64,000 bases of DNA from Notospermus geniculatus (Eukaryota; Nemertea; Pilidiophora; Heteronemertea; Lineidae): NCBI GenBank assembly GCA_002633025.1, contig NMRB01000638.1, positions 224,112 through 288,111 of the forward strand. Direction: 5' to 3'. The notes beneath the pieces are model-generated. The model was given only the letters and a program-made list of their open reading frames with translations. It did not search any database and was not told where the DNA came from. Shown piece by piece: positions 1 to 11,079 of this stretch (position 1 is the first letter of the stretch; the number at the start of each line of letters is the position of its first letter). Both the position numbers and the translations under genes were made by a program.

Positions 1-214
1 GTATTTTGAAGCATAAAATCCCCACGCCGGTCATGCCGGTTGTTTCAGTTTGGTTTTGTCCGAACTTGCCATCATGAATTCTGCTGTTAAATGGTGAAAA
101 ACAATGAATACTACTGATAAATATGTGAATTTATCAAATAAAGACTGCATGTACTGTACAACATTATATTTGACTTCTTCAAATTGCTTAAGGCATCATC
201 AGGAGGTTTATATC

Positions 215-400
215 ACTTCATGGAATGAAATGGTCCATGGACCATGTGCTCACTGGGTTGGACATAATAGTCTAATGACAGAGGGAGGTACATATCAGTT
301 ATGAGCAATCTGGGTCAAGTCATTCCCAGAAAAGACTGAAGATTTTTGGGTTATGCCACCTGGCGGCCATATTGGATGTCCGATCGGGCTGGAACTTCAC
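215..400 (-). repeat. Partial copy of interspersed repeat R1 (terminal part)
   Basis: On the minus strand this segment reads through a terminal motif (gtgagcacatggtccatgg) and a 'ggccgccaggtggc' core. Both are also present in the 1.4-kb repeat at 6893-8325. It is a 5'-truncated copy lying in the first intron or flank of SMNDC1. It has no coding potential; the short open frame across it is fortuitous. Confidence 0.6.
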
Positions 401-510
401 AGGCACATAAAGGTCATCTGCAGGGGACCACATAGCACATTGGAGCGCTTTAACCATAGTGAATCAGTTGACCTGACTGTACTCCTAACTGGACCATAGT
501 AAATCTATGT

Positions 511-770
511 GGAGCCGCGGCGGTGTAGTGGTTCGGTCCTCCGACTAGCGGTCAGAGGGTCCCGGGTCCGAATCCCACTGGGTGTGAGACTTTGGGCAAG
601 CCTCTTTACCTCACTGGCCTCTCTCCACCCAGGTGTATAAATGGGTACCGGTCGGAAATGCTCGACTGTGGCGCTGAATGAGCAGCTCATCTGAGTTCTA
701 CTGAAAGGTTTCAGGACAGACTGGGGTTAAAGCGTAAAGTCAGATGACACCTCTACCATTGTTGATATCA
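511..770 (+). mobile_element. tRNA-derived SINE (family S1), plus orientation
   Basis: The 5' part has a pol III-type A box (ggtgtagtggtt) and B box (gggtccgaatccc), about 45 bases apart. A non-tRNA body follows, ending near gttgatatcag. A second copy lies in the opposite orientation at 20282-20541 and matches along its whole length, including the tail (gtcagatgacacctctacc). Two copies ending at the same place support a real SINE family. No clear target duplication was verified. Confidence 0.8.
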
Positions 771-829
771 GACTAACCGAAACTTTAACTTCAACTTTTG
801 AATTTGTTTGCATCTGTAAGCTTCATTAC

Positions 830-980
830 CTTCAGTTAGTTTGATAAGTTCAATAAGGTCAGACTTCAACTGCAGCAGATCAGGGTTACTGTAACCGGAT
901 GCCTGAAGGGTTGTTTCGACTTGCTCCAGTTGTGTCTTGTACATATCCAAAGCTGTCTCATCGTCTCCTCCATCTGCCAT
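830..980 (-). CDS. SMNDC1: SMNDC1 (SPF30) first coding exon, survival motor neuron domain-containing protein 1
   Basis: This exon encodes the N-terminus of SPF30, a Tudor-domain splicing factor needed to assemble the mature spliceosome in the nucleus. The 50 complete codons start at an ATG (978-980) and read MADGGDDETALDMYKTQLEQ, then a leucine-rich helical stretch (DLLQLKSDLIELIKLTE). This follows the family pattern of an N-terminal helix of the type YKxQLxQVExxL...LLxLKxDLxExIxLT. A donor (GAAG|GTAATG) ends the exon at 830 in phase 1. The Tudor domain and all later exons lie beyond the left edge of the window. The 1.1 kb between this start codon and GTF2H4 is the likely divergent promoter region, although a repeat element fills 1170-1622. 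Identity rests on recognition of the N-terminal helix only, so confidence is high but not complete. Confidence 0.85.
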
Positions 981-1169
981 GTCTGAACTTTAGGACATCA
1001 GCACCTCCCACTTTTTCTGAAAGAAACAGACATCTAGCTTACATGATTCACAATGATGTTGTGCCTCCAGGTACACCAGGAGGAAGTTATTAGCGTATCA
1101 CTCACAGGCTAGGCCTTGATCAAACTTGGAAGAGACAACCACATGTCCCGCAACGCAAGTAACAAAACC

Positions 1170-1622
1170 GGTCACACTAATTTGCGTCCAACTGCAACCA
1201 ATTGCGTCCAACACTATAAAACACTGATTTTATCAATACAAATGTTCAAATTTAATTTTTAAATGCTTATTCACAACATTATCTCATCAGAATTTTAATT
1301 AAAATCACAAAAACCTGAATTAATGACATTTGATGAGACTAAAAACTCGCAAGGCCGGCCTTCCGTGATTGTGACTCCTCAGGCCGTCGCGGCCATGTTG
1401 GCAGAGTCTATCCAAAACGACGATAACAACAAAATGGCCGCCAGCCTCTGGACGCAAAAATAGAATCAATAAATCATGTAAATGACATGAATGAACGATT
1501 GGAAACGTTGATTGACTCCTGCCAACACTCACAAATATTGATATGGTCATTTTATTGTTGAAAATTACTTTTTTATAGCATTGGACGCAACTGGTCGCAG
1601 TTGGACGCAAATTTGTGCGACC
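1170..1622. mobile_element. Non-autonomous DNA element with long terminal inverted repeats
   Basis: The left end (gtcacactaatttgcgtcca) is inverted at the right end (ttggacgcaaatttgtgcga), and the complementarity continues for about 50 bases towards the centre (ttgcgtccaa...ttggacgcaa). The interior has no coding frame with homology. It fills much of the SMNDC1-GTF2H4 intergenic region. Confidence 0.65.
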
Positions 1623-2083
1623 CTAACAAAACTGACGACAGTCTTAAAAACGACGACATTCTTTGATAAAACAGTACCGGTACCAACAGATAATAGGCCT
1701 AAATAAAGACAGAAATAACGATCATCCCAGTGGACCCTGATGCATTGATTTAATTGTGTTGCTTGTTGATGACAGTCACATAAAACGGCTTGATGACAAG
1801 TCTGAAGCATTGAAGGCCATTGTGTAATTATGACGCATTTGGCGCCCCATACAAATCACTGAATTTTGTCCGAAAAAAGTGTGATTTTCAAGCTAAGTCA
1901 AGAGATTTGTCTGCATCTAACCACAATAATGGAGCCTTGATCAGCTCGTAATTCATATCATGAATGAAATCTAATGGAATTTGGTGTATTTTGTGCATAA
2001 TTCGTGTCAAAAGTGTAGACCTTGCAATTTTTCACAAGATTTACAGTCAGCGCCACCTTGTGGTAAGTACGAAAACTAAAAAG

Positions 2084-5000
2084 ATGGCAGGCATTCTGAA
2101 CTCGCTGCCACGAAAAGTTGACTGCAAAGATTTGCACGGTTACTTAAAAACGCTGCATTCTACCGTGTTAGAAAGACTATATGCACATCCCGCAACATGC
2201 CTTGCAGTCTTCAGGTAATCGAAAACGTCTGAAATTGCTTTGATCGCACGCAATTCGCATTTGAAATGACCGACTGGTGTTGAAAAATTTGTGGAACGAC
2301 CGCCGTGCCGTCTGGTGACGGAAATAAGAACTGAAACATTGCATGCGCTTTTTTGTTTTTTTCAGATAGGCCTATGCACCGTGTCCATACTGACCGCGCC
2401 ACTTGCCCTTCCTCCAGTCTCTTCCAAATCCAGACGCCTCAGGCCTCTGACCCTTTCTTTGGGAAAGGGTACTATTTCCCTACTCTCCAGTAAAACCATC
2501 CTTGGCATAGAGGGAGGTCCTGAGCCCCACCATCCCCTTCCCACCACCCCTAGCTACACCGCCCAACAGACCTTCCTGCCGGCGGCCTGCACAGGTGGTT
2601 CTCCTCCCAAAGCCCCTCATTTAGTGTCTTTTGACTTAAAAAAGGGCCACCTTAAAATGCCCACCTTGGTAGTGGGAGGGGAGGGGGCCACTTACCAGGG
2701 CCCCTCCCACTCCTGTATTCCCCATCCTGTGCACCCGGGCCCACCTCCAGATGCACTCGCTCGCCACTCCACTACCATCGCGCCAGACTCTTTCACTCCC
2801 CTCCGTCTCCCACACTGTGTTCTCTTCTTCAGACAACTTCCTCCCCTTGCGAGGCATTACGTGATGAGGGTACTGTTTATTGAGCAGCCTGTCCATCACT
2901 CCGTCGTTGCATCATGGACTGTCAGCAAGTTCGTAAAGTGAGTATCGAGTATCAAATCAAGACGAAGGTTTAATTCCGCTGTTCCAAAACCATAGACTGT
3001 ATTGTGACACTATTTTTCTTGCCTAAACCTACAAGGTTTTCGAAGAGGGGCAAAGAGCATGGCTCTAGGACAATTCGTCCCTGGACAACTCGTCCCCGGA
3101 CAATTCGTCCCCATGGACAATTCGTCCCCAGACAATTTGTCCCTGGACAGTTCGTCCCACAGGATAATTCGTCCCCAAGTACCCGCCCAAAAGACCAAAA
3201 GGGTCCTGGCTTCAGCCTTTGTATTCAGACCCTCACAAGACTAACCAACTCTAATTCTGGATAGATCGATGGAAATAAAAAGGACAGACCAAAATGACTA
3301 ATGCATGAAGAGTTTTGGCTTACTGAAACAAGTCAATTCAGTGAGGACGAATTGTCCTAAGGGACAAATTGTCTGAGGACAAATTGTCCAGGGATGAATT
3401 GTCTTGGGACGAATTGTCCTAAGGGACAAATTGTCTGAGGACAAATTGTCCAGGGATGAATTGTCTTGGGACGAATTGTCTTGGGACGAATTGTCCAGGG
3501 ACGAATTGTCCAGGGACGAATTGTCTTGGGACGAATTGTCCACAGGGACGAATTGTCCAGGGATGAATTGTCTTGGGACGAATTGTCCATAGGGACGAAT
3601 TGTCTGAGGACAAATTGTCCAGGGACGAAATGTCCTATTGGATGAAATGTCCGGGGATGAATTGTCCAGGGACAAATTGTCCTCTAACCGAAGAGGAGAG
3701 AATCCATCGAAGGCAGCCAGAAAACAGAAGAAGAAGAAGTATGTTGTAGAGTAGCATGCCAATGTGTCTCTTCTTCAGTCTTACTCAAATTTTTTCTTTC
3801 CAGTGATCAGAGACAAGCCTCACAAGTCTTGAGCGACCTGCGTGTTTGGAATGATCACCTGATGCCCGGAGGCCTTCAGGGATGGCTACTCAATCCGATT
3901 TTTCGTAAAAATCTTAAGGTTGCTTTACTCGGTGGGTAAGTAGAGTAAAAGGCGTAAATGTCATATAATCCAATGGAACAGGGTACCCAGTATCTATGGT
4001 AACGGTTGCCCGTAAGGGTCAGGGGTTAGGGTTAGGATATAGGAGTAGGCTTTGGGGATAAGGGGTAGGAGGCCAGGTATCAACGGTTGTGGGGTAGGGG
4101 CCAGGGGTAAGGATTCAGAGTGGACGATATTCACCCCTTCAGCATGCGGTACGTAAAGTGTGAAACTGTCGGTGCAAGGCTAATAATAATAATGCCAAAC
4201 GGCCTCAGCCGGGTATTTATGTCACAATTAGTAAAGTTACCATTAACCAAAAATCATTAGCCTTTAATCTATCAGGTTATGTAATCAAGATAGTAAACAT
4301 AAGTCGTCTCCGAATTTTGCAAATTTTCGACCCCAACCGAGGTCTTCCTCTGGCACTTTCTAGTCAGGATCCAGGAGATCCTGTTATGTAATCAAGGATA
4401 TTCAGTACCCGGTATGTTTTGTATTTTAGTGGATGTCCCTGGATTGGCACCGGGCCTCTCGCTCCAGATAAACACTGCAAAGACATTGAATTCCTCGATA
4501 GTTACGCCAAGGAAAGATGGGAGTGCGTCCTTCACTTCATGGTCGGTTCAAAAGAAGCAACGGAAGGTGTGAGCCGAGATGTCGTGGGAATCCTTCTCCA
4601 TGCTGGCCTGATGAAAAGGTATACCTTTCCCCAGTGGTAACGGGGATGTATCCACGATTTCGGGAAAGAGTGGGCGCACTGTGCTAGAAACGTTGAAATC
4701 TGCTGTGAATTTCAAAGATTTGCTCCAAATTTCTGAATTTCACGGTCGATTTTACAGATTTGTTTGCTGAAAGCTGGGGGGGGGGGGGCATGAGCTGCTG
4801 GGTCCCCCCTCGGATCCACGTTGGGGTAATATTTGGACTGTTGATGCCTCCATGTCTGAACCAAATAGAGACACCAAACTCTCTCGAATTCTGCAAACGT
4901 TCCTCGTGTAGGTGAATGTGTGCCTTGAGCTGTGACTAACTGTTTCATTCATCTTTTATTTCAGTGAAGCAGGCGGCGGCGCTCCACTCATTACTCCTGC

Positions 5001-8000
5001 GGGATTCCAGTTCCTTCTTCTAGACACGCCCACACAAATTTGGCACTTCATGCTTCATTACCTAGACACTGTAGAGGTGAGTTTCTGTTTGTGTCAACCA
5101 CGATGATGAAAGCCAAGAGCAGATCACCAATTCATGCCTGTGTATGAAGTCCTGGTATTTTATTTGAATCCTTCCATCAGGGCCAAAGCCAAAGCATTAT
5201 TGGCCCTGGTAAGTATGGAAGAGGCCATCTCAAGCTACTCATGTTATCACTTGGATAGGGTCTTTCACTTGCTCAGTACTGCAAAGACACAAGGTAAAAG
5301 TCACTGGGCTTCTGTCCCATGCGACGGACGTAAAGAGCCAGGGATGATTAATCCCATTTGGCACAGGCTGGATTCGAACCCGGGACCTGCCGCTCGCTAA
5401 GCCAACTGATAACCAGCAGGCTATCATACCTCTGTGCCTCATTTGTACTCTATATAAGAACATGCATCTTCGATAATCGAAGGCCGATCTGCTCTCCACG
5501 GCGTATCTGCCGCCTCGAGAATAAGAGGCCAATCAGAATCGGTGTTGTAAAATTTGAATCGTGGTACAAATAGTGGTAGCCCAAGACCCGATATAAAGTG
5601 CAATATGATTGGTCGACCGGTAAAGTTGGCATCGTGGCAAGATACGCCGCCGACTGGTCTTCTCGAAGGGTGATGTGCGATGTAACGTAGTGGTGAGCAG
5701 ATCGGCCTTCGATTATCGAAGATGAAGAACATGGTGCACAACAAATACTTTTGGCCACAGTATTCTGCAAGTATGGCAAAAATCTTGGTCTTCAACCAAC
5801 TTGTTTCTCTTTTTCAGTCCCGTGGAATGGACCTTGTCCAGTCCCTCTCCTTCCTCTTCCAATTGAGTTTCTCCACCCTCGGTAAGGACTACTCCACCGA
5901 CGGAATGGACGAAAACCAATTCAAACTTCTGCAGCATTTGAGAGAGTTTGGTCTTGTTTACCAGAGAAAGGTATGAAGTTTATCCAGAAGCCGGGCGTAC
6001 ATCACACTTGCAACTGGAGACAACTAGTCGCCACTGAGCTACTGGCAAGTGGAAAGATCTAGCTGGAACTGGAGGCGACTGATCAGTCGCCAGAAATGGT
6101 CGATGTACGCACCCTCGCGACTCACTGGAACTGAGATTTTGCCAGTCACGACGAGTTGCACTTGTTCAACTTTCTAGCGACTAGTTGTACGCAGTTTTAT
6201 TCAGTCGCTGCGATGTACACGGACTTGCGAGTGATCAGTGCCAGTTTTCTGAACAAAACCGAGTCTCATCGAGTCCCAAGAACGCCCCGGATGTTACCCG
6301 AGTTGCTGCCAGTCGCAAGTGCGATGTATGCCTGGCTTTAGATTGAGCTGTACCACAAAATGTGGCTGTCAGAGTGGCCCAATGGGTAAATCAAGACCTG
6401 TCACCTCTGAGGTCCGGGTTCGATTCCCGGACGGACCGGTACTCATGTGATAGAGAAGGCGATCTCTCAGACACATGCGCCCCCTCTTTCCCCAAAATTG
6501 TGGATCCGCCCCTGGATCCACGTAGTCCTGTAATATTTTGGTAACCATCATATATTTTTGTTGGTCTGTTCCAGCGGAAATCTCATCGTTATTATCCTAC
6601 ACGACTTGCAATAAACCTAGCATCAGGTCTGTCGAAAAACAGCATCGATCTGAGCAATAAAGAGGGGTATATTGTGATAGAGACCAACTACCGTGTTTAC
6701 GCCTATACAGGTAAGACACAACTAAAGTGTACCATGATGATACCTTTGCAACCATCTCAGAATCACTATAATGCCGCCCCGACACCACATAAATGGGAAA
6801 TTGGTAACTTTGGTTTCCCCCAGCTAAACATTGATTTGCTCATGATTCTTGATAGAGACAATAAGTATTTGGCACTTGACTTGATATTTTTAGCTCACCT
6901 GTGGTGAGCTTATACAATGGTTGTGCGTCCGTCGTCGTCCGTCGTCGTCGTCGTCGTCGTCCGTCGTCGTCCGTTAGCAGGGCACGTTTCGTAACCGCTG
7001 GGGCTATTGATCTGAAACTTGGTACACATATGCCCCTTGGTCATATGACCTATGACACCAAGTTTTGGTCCGATTCGATTCTTGACTTGGCCACCAGGTG
7101 GCTAAAACCAAAAACACAAAAAGTGCAATAACTCCTGAACTAATGACAGGATCACCTCCAAATTTTTATCATAGGTGTATCTAATGAGGGTACATTACAT
7201 ATATAACGGGTTTTTGATTTGACCTACTTTTCAAGGTCACAGAGGTCAAAGTTCGACAAAAGTAACGAACCTGCCACAGTTCTTCATTATTTCACCGAGC
7301 GTCTTCATATCTTGCATAAACGTGTATTAGAGGGGTACCTTCAAAATTATGGAGTTTCGGCCCAATCGGACATCCAATATGGCCGCCAGGTGGCGTAACC
7401 TGAAAATCTTCCAAGTGCTATAACTCAGGAACGGCACAACCCAGCATGCTCAAACTTGATATTTACCTCCATCTAGATGACCTTTACAAGCACGTCATAT
7501 TTTGGCCTGATTAAATTTCCAATATGGCCGCCAGGTGGCGTAACCCGAAAATCATCAAATGTGCTGTAACTCAGGAACGACTTGACCCAGAGCGATCAAA
7601 TTTGATATGTACCTCCTTCTAGATGACCTTTACAAGCACGTCAAATTTCGGCCTGATTAAGGTTCCAATATGGCCGCCAGGTGGCGTAACACGAAAATGT
7701 TCAAAATTTTGCCTTTAAGTGGCATGTTTCGTAACCGCAGGTGCTATTGGCCTGAAATTCGGTACATATAGACACCTTGGTCAGATGACCTATGACCCCA
7801 AGTTTCGGTCCGATTTGACCCTTAGCTTGGCCACCAGGTGGCGGAAACCAAAAACACAAAAAGTGCAATAACTCATGAACTAATGACTGGATCCTCTCCA
7901 AATTTTTATCATTGGTGCTTCTAATGAGGATGCATGACATAAGTAAGGGGTTTTTGATTTGACCGACTTTTCAAGGTCACAGAGGTCAAAGTTCAAAATT

Positions 8001-10125
8001 TAGGCATTTGGTGGCGCGTTTCATAACTGCTTGGGCTATTGACTTGAAACTTGGTACATACATGTATACACCCCTATGTCAGGTTACCAATGACACCACT
8101 TTTCGGTCCAATTCGATTCTCCGCTTGGCAACCAGGTGGCCAAAACCAAAGCTCAAAGTCCAGTAACTCCTGAACTGTACCTTGATTGTCTCCAATTTTT
8201 TATCAGGCATGTCAGGTGCATCTAATGAGGATACATGACCCTGGAACATTTCGATTTAACATTTGTCATTTGTTTTTCTGGTACGTTCACCCAGGTGAGC
8301 ACATGGTCCATGGACCATTTCATTTCAGATTCAGCGCTCCAAGTTGCTCTCTTGGGTCTGTTTTGTGAGATGTTATATCGGTTCCCCAATTTATGCGTAG
8401 CCAACGTTACACGAGACAGCGTGAGGCAAGCGCTACAGATGGGCATCACAGCTGAACAGGTCAGTTGTTTTTTACTTCATTCTGATATTTCACAAATCCC
8501 AAAATGCACCGCGCGTTGGGGGACATCCGGTCGGTTGCCAAGCAAGCTGTCATGGCTACAGCCTAAAACCTGGTTCCGCCACGTGAGGTTGTTCACGTGA
8601 CGTCACAAAATGACGCAACGTCACACATCAACACAGCATTTTTGACGTGGTTTGTACGTTGTCGGCATTCATCGGACCTCTTCTACACTGTTCTACAGCA
8701 AACCGTAGGGTCGATTCGCTTTGTTTTCAACACGGTTTTCACACCAGACCAACTACTTATGCTCAGAAACTGTGAGAGGTAAAGTGATTTGTTGAGGTGC
8801 ATGCTCCCAGTGGTCTGTACGGGCCGCTGAATGTTCGAACCGAGAACAAGATGGCCGCCTCCATGGCTTCATTTTGACGGCGGCCGTGTCACGTACCTGC
8901 TCCGGATGTTCCCCATCGCGCAGTGAATTGTGGGATGTGGGAATGAACTGAATAGCCAAATCCAGTGACTGCACCAGTAGTGCTTCATTGAAGTAATCCA
9001 GAGAACAACAGGTGTAGGCCTACTGATGATGTTTTTAGTACCGGTACTGACAATTCCTTTGCAAATTGCTGTTGTCCGAACCATATTGTTCTCTGAACTC
9101 GTCTGCCCCCAGGTTTGAGCAGGCAGTACCGGTATCTTCTGCCGAAGTTTTCTAAAATCTTTGGGAATGAATTGGAAAGAATTTGAAGAAGAATTCTTCA
9201 GATGGTTGATAGGAACAACCTTTCTTCAAATATTTTTGAGTTAGCTCGATAGGATGCTAGAAATCTTGGACAGAAAATGCCGTCTGCTGGACTGTGGGGT
9301 AGGCGAGTACAACTTCTACTTTTTCCAGATTCTGCATTTCCTCCGGAGCAACTCGCATCCAGAAACATTAAACCAGACACCAGTCATACCGGCCACGATA
9401 ACAGATCAGATTCGCCTCTGGGAACTGGAAAGGGATCGATTCAAATTCAACGATGGAGTTCTTTACAATCAGTTCTTGTCACAGAATGATTTTGAGCTGT
9501 TACGTGACTATGCAAAGGTGAGTCTGTGATGCTTTTAAATGGATACTTGGCATTTGCCTTTGATATCACTTGGCATTTTCCTTTGATATCAATTGGCATT
9601 TGCCTTTGATATCACTTGAATTTCCCTGTGATATCACTTGCCATTTGCCTGTGATATCACTTGCCATTTGTCTGTGATATCACTTGCCATTAGCCTGTGA
9701 TATCACTTGCCAGTTGCCTTTATCACTTGCAGTTTGCCTGTGATATCACTTGGCATTTGCTTTTGATATCACTTGGCATTTGCCTGTGATGTCACTTACC
9801 ATTTGCCTTTGATATCACTTGCCATTTTCCTTTGATATCACCTGCCATTTGCCTTTGATGTAACTTGCTCTTTGCCTTTGATATCACTTGGCATTTCCCT
9901 GTGCTATCACCTGGTATTTGCATGTGATATCACTTGGCATTTGCCTGTGATATCACTTGGCATTTTCCTTTTACCAACCTTGACATTTGCCTTTGACATA
10001 GATATTTTCCCTTTCAGGATCTCGGGGTATTGGTATGGGAAAACACAGCCAAACGAACAATGGTTGTCTCACGAGCAGGACACGATGACGTCAAGAAATT
10101 TTGGAAGCGACACAAACCTGGTTGA
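2084..10125 (+). CDS. GTF2H4: GTF2H4, TFIIH subunit p52 (Tfb2), complete ten-exon gene
   Basis: p52 is a core TFIIH subunit. It anchors the XPB translocase and stimulates its ATPase in RNA polymerase II promoter opening and nucleotide excision repair; its C-terminus binds p8/GTF2H5. The exons are 2084-2214, 2833-2937, 3804-3935, 4430-4618, 4965-5076, 5818-5970, 6575-6710, 8329-8459, 9329-9517 and 10018-10125. All have GT donors and AG acceptors, and the phases are consistent. The spliced frame is 1386 nt (461 residues), matching the usual family length of about 462. Family hallmarks in order: [14 protein letters not shown] (exon 1), LLPGGLQG-like [18 protein letters not shown] (exon 3), [13 protein letters not shown] (exon 4), [13 protein letters not shown] (exon 5), [15 protein letters not shown] and [14 protein letters not shown] (exon 6), [12 protein letters not shown] (exon 7), EMLYRFPN (exon 8), [13 protein letters not shown] and GVLYNQFLS (exon 9), and a C-terminal [15 protein letters not shown] (exon 10). 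I used the ATG at 2084 because it gives the family-like N-terminus; an upstream in-frame extension has none. There are no internal stops. Confidence 0.97.
3060..3190 (+). repeat. Short-period satellite (ggacaattcgtccc type) in GTF2H4 intron 2
   Basis: Roughly ten imperfect copies of an 11-12 base unit (acaattcgtccc / ggacaattcgtcc) run in tandem. The same satellite occurs in inverted orientation 155 bases downstream (3345-3685). Reading frames through it give Asp/Asn/Ser/Phe-rich strings on both strands and are not genes. Confidence 0.85.
3345..3685 (-). repeat. Inverted second array of the same satellite
   Basis: About 30 imperfect copies of gggacgaattgtcc(a/t), the reverse complement of the unit at 3060-3190. 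Together the two arrays form a long, imperfect hairpin-capable pair within one intron of GTF2H4. Confidence 0.85.
4636..4820. mobile_element. Interspersed repeat D, copy 1 (GTF2H4 intron 4)
   Basis: The sequence runs from gatgtatccacgatttcggg through gcgcactgtgctagaaac and tttgctccaaatttc to a G-rich stretch and ccctcggatccacg. It is colinear with 33285-33450. Each copy has GGATCC-type sequence near its end, as do the related inverted-repeat elements at 37679-37862 and 45363-45650. Confidence 0.6.
5165..5440 (-). mobile_element. tRNA-derived SINE (family S2), minus orientation
   Basis: On the minus strand, 5438-5360 folds as a degenerate tRNA-like head. A perfect 7-bp acceptor-type stem (ggcacag/ctgtgcc) encloses a B box (gggttcgaatcc). 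The body continues as ccctggctctttacgtccgt and ends with gaggccatctcaagctactc read in the other orientation. The body recurs in plus orientation at 13921-14085. The T-stem pairs only partly, so this is a SINE head rather than a functional tRNA gene. It lies in GTF2H4 intron 5. Confidence 0.75.
5988..6340. mobile_element. Inverted-repeat element, family T, copy 1 (GTF2H4 intron 6)
   Basis: The left end (aagccgggcgtacatcacac then ttgcaactgg) is inverted at the right end (ccagtcgcaagtgcgatgta then tgcctggcttt). The interior is rich in short complementary words (agtcgc, gatgtac). A longer relative is at 21113-21598. Confidence 0.65.
6367..6530 (+). mobile_element. tRNA-derived SINE (family S3) in GTF2H4 intron 6
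   Basis: It contains textbook pol III boxes: A box tggcccaatgg and B box ggttcgattcc, in a roughly 70-base tRNA-like head. The body (ggtactcatgtgatagagaa...) ends near a ggatccgcccctggatccac junction. I consider it a SINE remnant rather than a working tRNA because the acceptor arms do not pair well. Confidence 0.6.
6893..8325 (+). repeat. Long interspersed repeat R1 (about 1.4 kb) in GTF2H4 intron 7
   Basis: It starts with agctcacctgtggtgagctt and a CGTCGTC microsatellite. It then consists of internally repeated modules: 'ttcgtaaccgc..gg.gctatt', 'ccaatatggccgccaggtgg' three times, 'gtgcaataactc..gaactaatga' twice, and 'ttcaaggtcacagaggtcaa' twice. It ends with ggtgagcacatggtccatgg. It has no coding frame. 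A truncated relative lies at 215-400. Its end abuts the acceptor of GTF2H4 exon 8. Confidence 0.75.
9545..10000 (+). repeat. 23-bp minisatellite in GTF2H4 last intron
   Basis: About 19 diverged copies of a 23-base unit (ggcatttgcctttgatatca + ctt) run in tandem, each with a GATATC core. The array ends just before the exon 10 acceptor (ttttccctttcag). Confidence 0.9.
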
Positions 10126-11079
10126 TGTGGCAGAACAAAGAACATTCCTTGCATACATGTTGGAGGGAAGGACCCAGATGTTTTAGGATGATCTCAAGGA
10201 CAATCAAGATTACCACAGGCATTCCTGGTCTTCAGAGTCTGTGGTGATTTGGAGGCCGTTAAGGTCTTGCGATACATATGCGAAAATTTTGGGATCCTGG
10301 AAATCAATGCTGCATAAGTCGACGGCGGCGGGAAATATCGTACTATTCTTGCCTTTCTATGATGAATCTACCCCTTACCTGTCGATTTATGTAAAAAGCA
10401 ACATGATAGTAAGTACAGTACACTAATTAACGAAGGTTAATTACTACCCTATATTTTTTCACTAGATTTGACGCCATTTGCATCATATTAGGACTGAGAG
10501 GCCAACTTTTGGACACATGGTGTATCAAAGTTGCCCCGATAGCTGCACAGAGGGATTTCTCAAAATTCATCCTCTGTTAGCTTTAATTGGCTAATTAGTC
10601 GCCCAAAATGGTGCAAAAATGATTTTTTGCAATATCTTGGCGGAAAATTATTTATTTCAAAAATCCCTCTGTACAGCCCTCCGTGCTGATGAAAGGTATC
10701 CGATGCAAAAAGAATTTTCGAAATATCTCGCAAGGTGTAGAAATGAGAGCAGTTTTAGTGAAGACACCCTCTGACAATACATGACATGAGTAGTATTCAT
10801 ATGTAAATAACCCACGTTGGGCAGCTCCTGACCTCTTCTGATTATAAGCTATTGAAAAATTTATTGAAGCTCGGGGAACCTCTTCGCTCAATACGTTTTT
10901 GAATCCATGTAGGTTTTCTGCATGCAGTGAGGTAAGAAATGTCATTGAATAAATTCAGGAACAACCTATAATCCGGGAAACCGCAGACCTGACGACATGC
11001 GGGTTGTTATATTCATCGAACCGTACTAACCACAAAGTCGCCGAGTCGCTGACATTTGGGCGCGAAAGCATATGTATCG
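10126..11079. other. 3' flank of GTF2H4, no gene seen
   Basis: This is the presumed 3'UTR and flank. No exon with recognisable homology and no repeat family shared with the rest of the window was found. It ends at an N gap. Confidence 0.5.

Noticed and set aside
2291-2941. 216-codon frame as a separate gene
   Set aside because: Only its last 35 codons (2833-2937) are real, as GTF2H4 exon 2; the rest is intron 1.
3298-3762. 154-codon minus-strand frame rich in DNSS / QFVP strings
   Set aside because: Pure translation of the 11-12-base satellite; equivalent frames exist on the other strand.
5360-5438. tRNA gene on the minus strand
   Set aside because: The acceptor stem is perfect but the T stem pairs poorly and a SINE body shared with 13921-14085 is attached.
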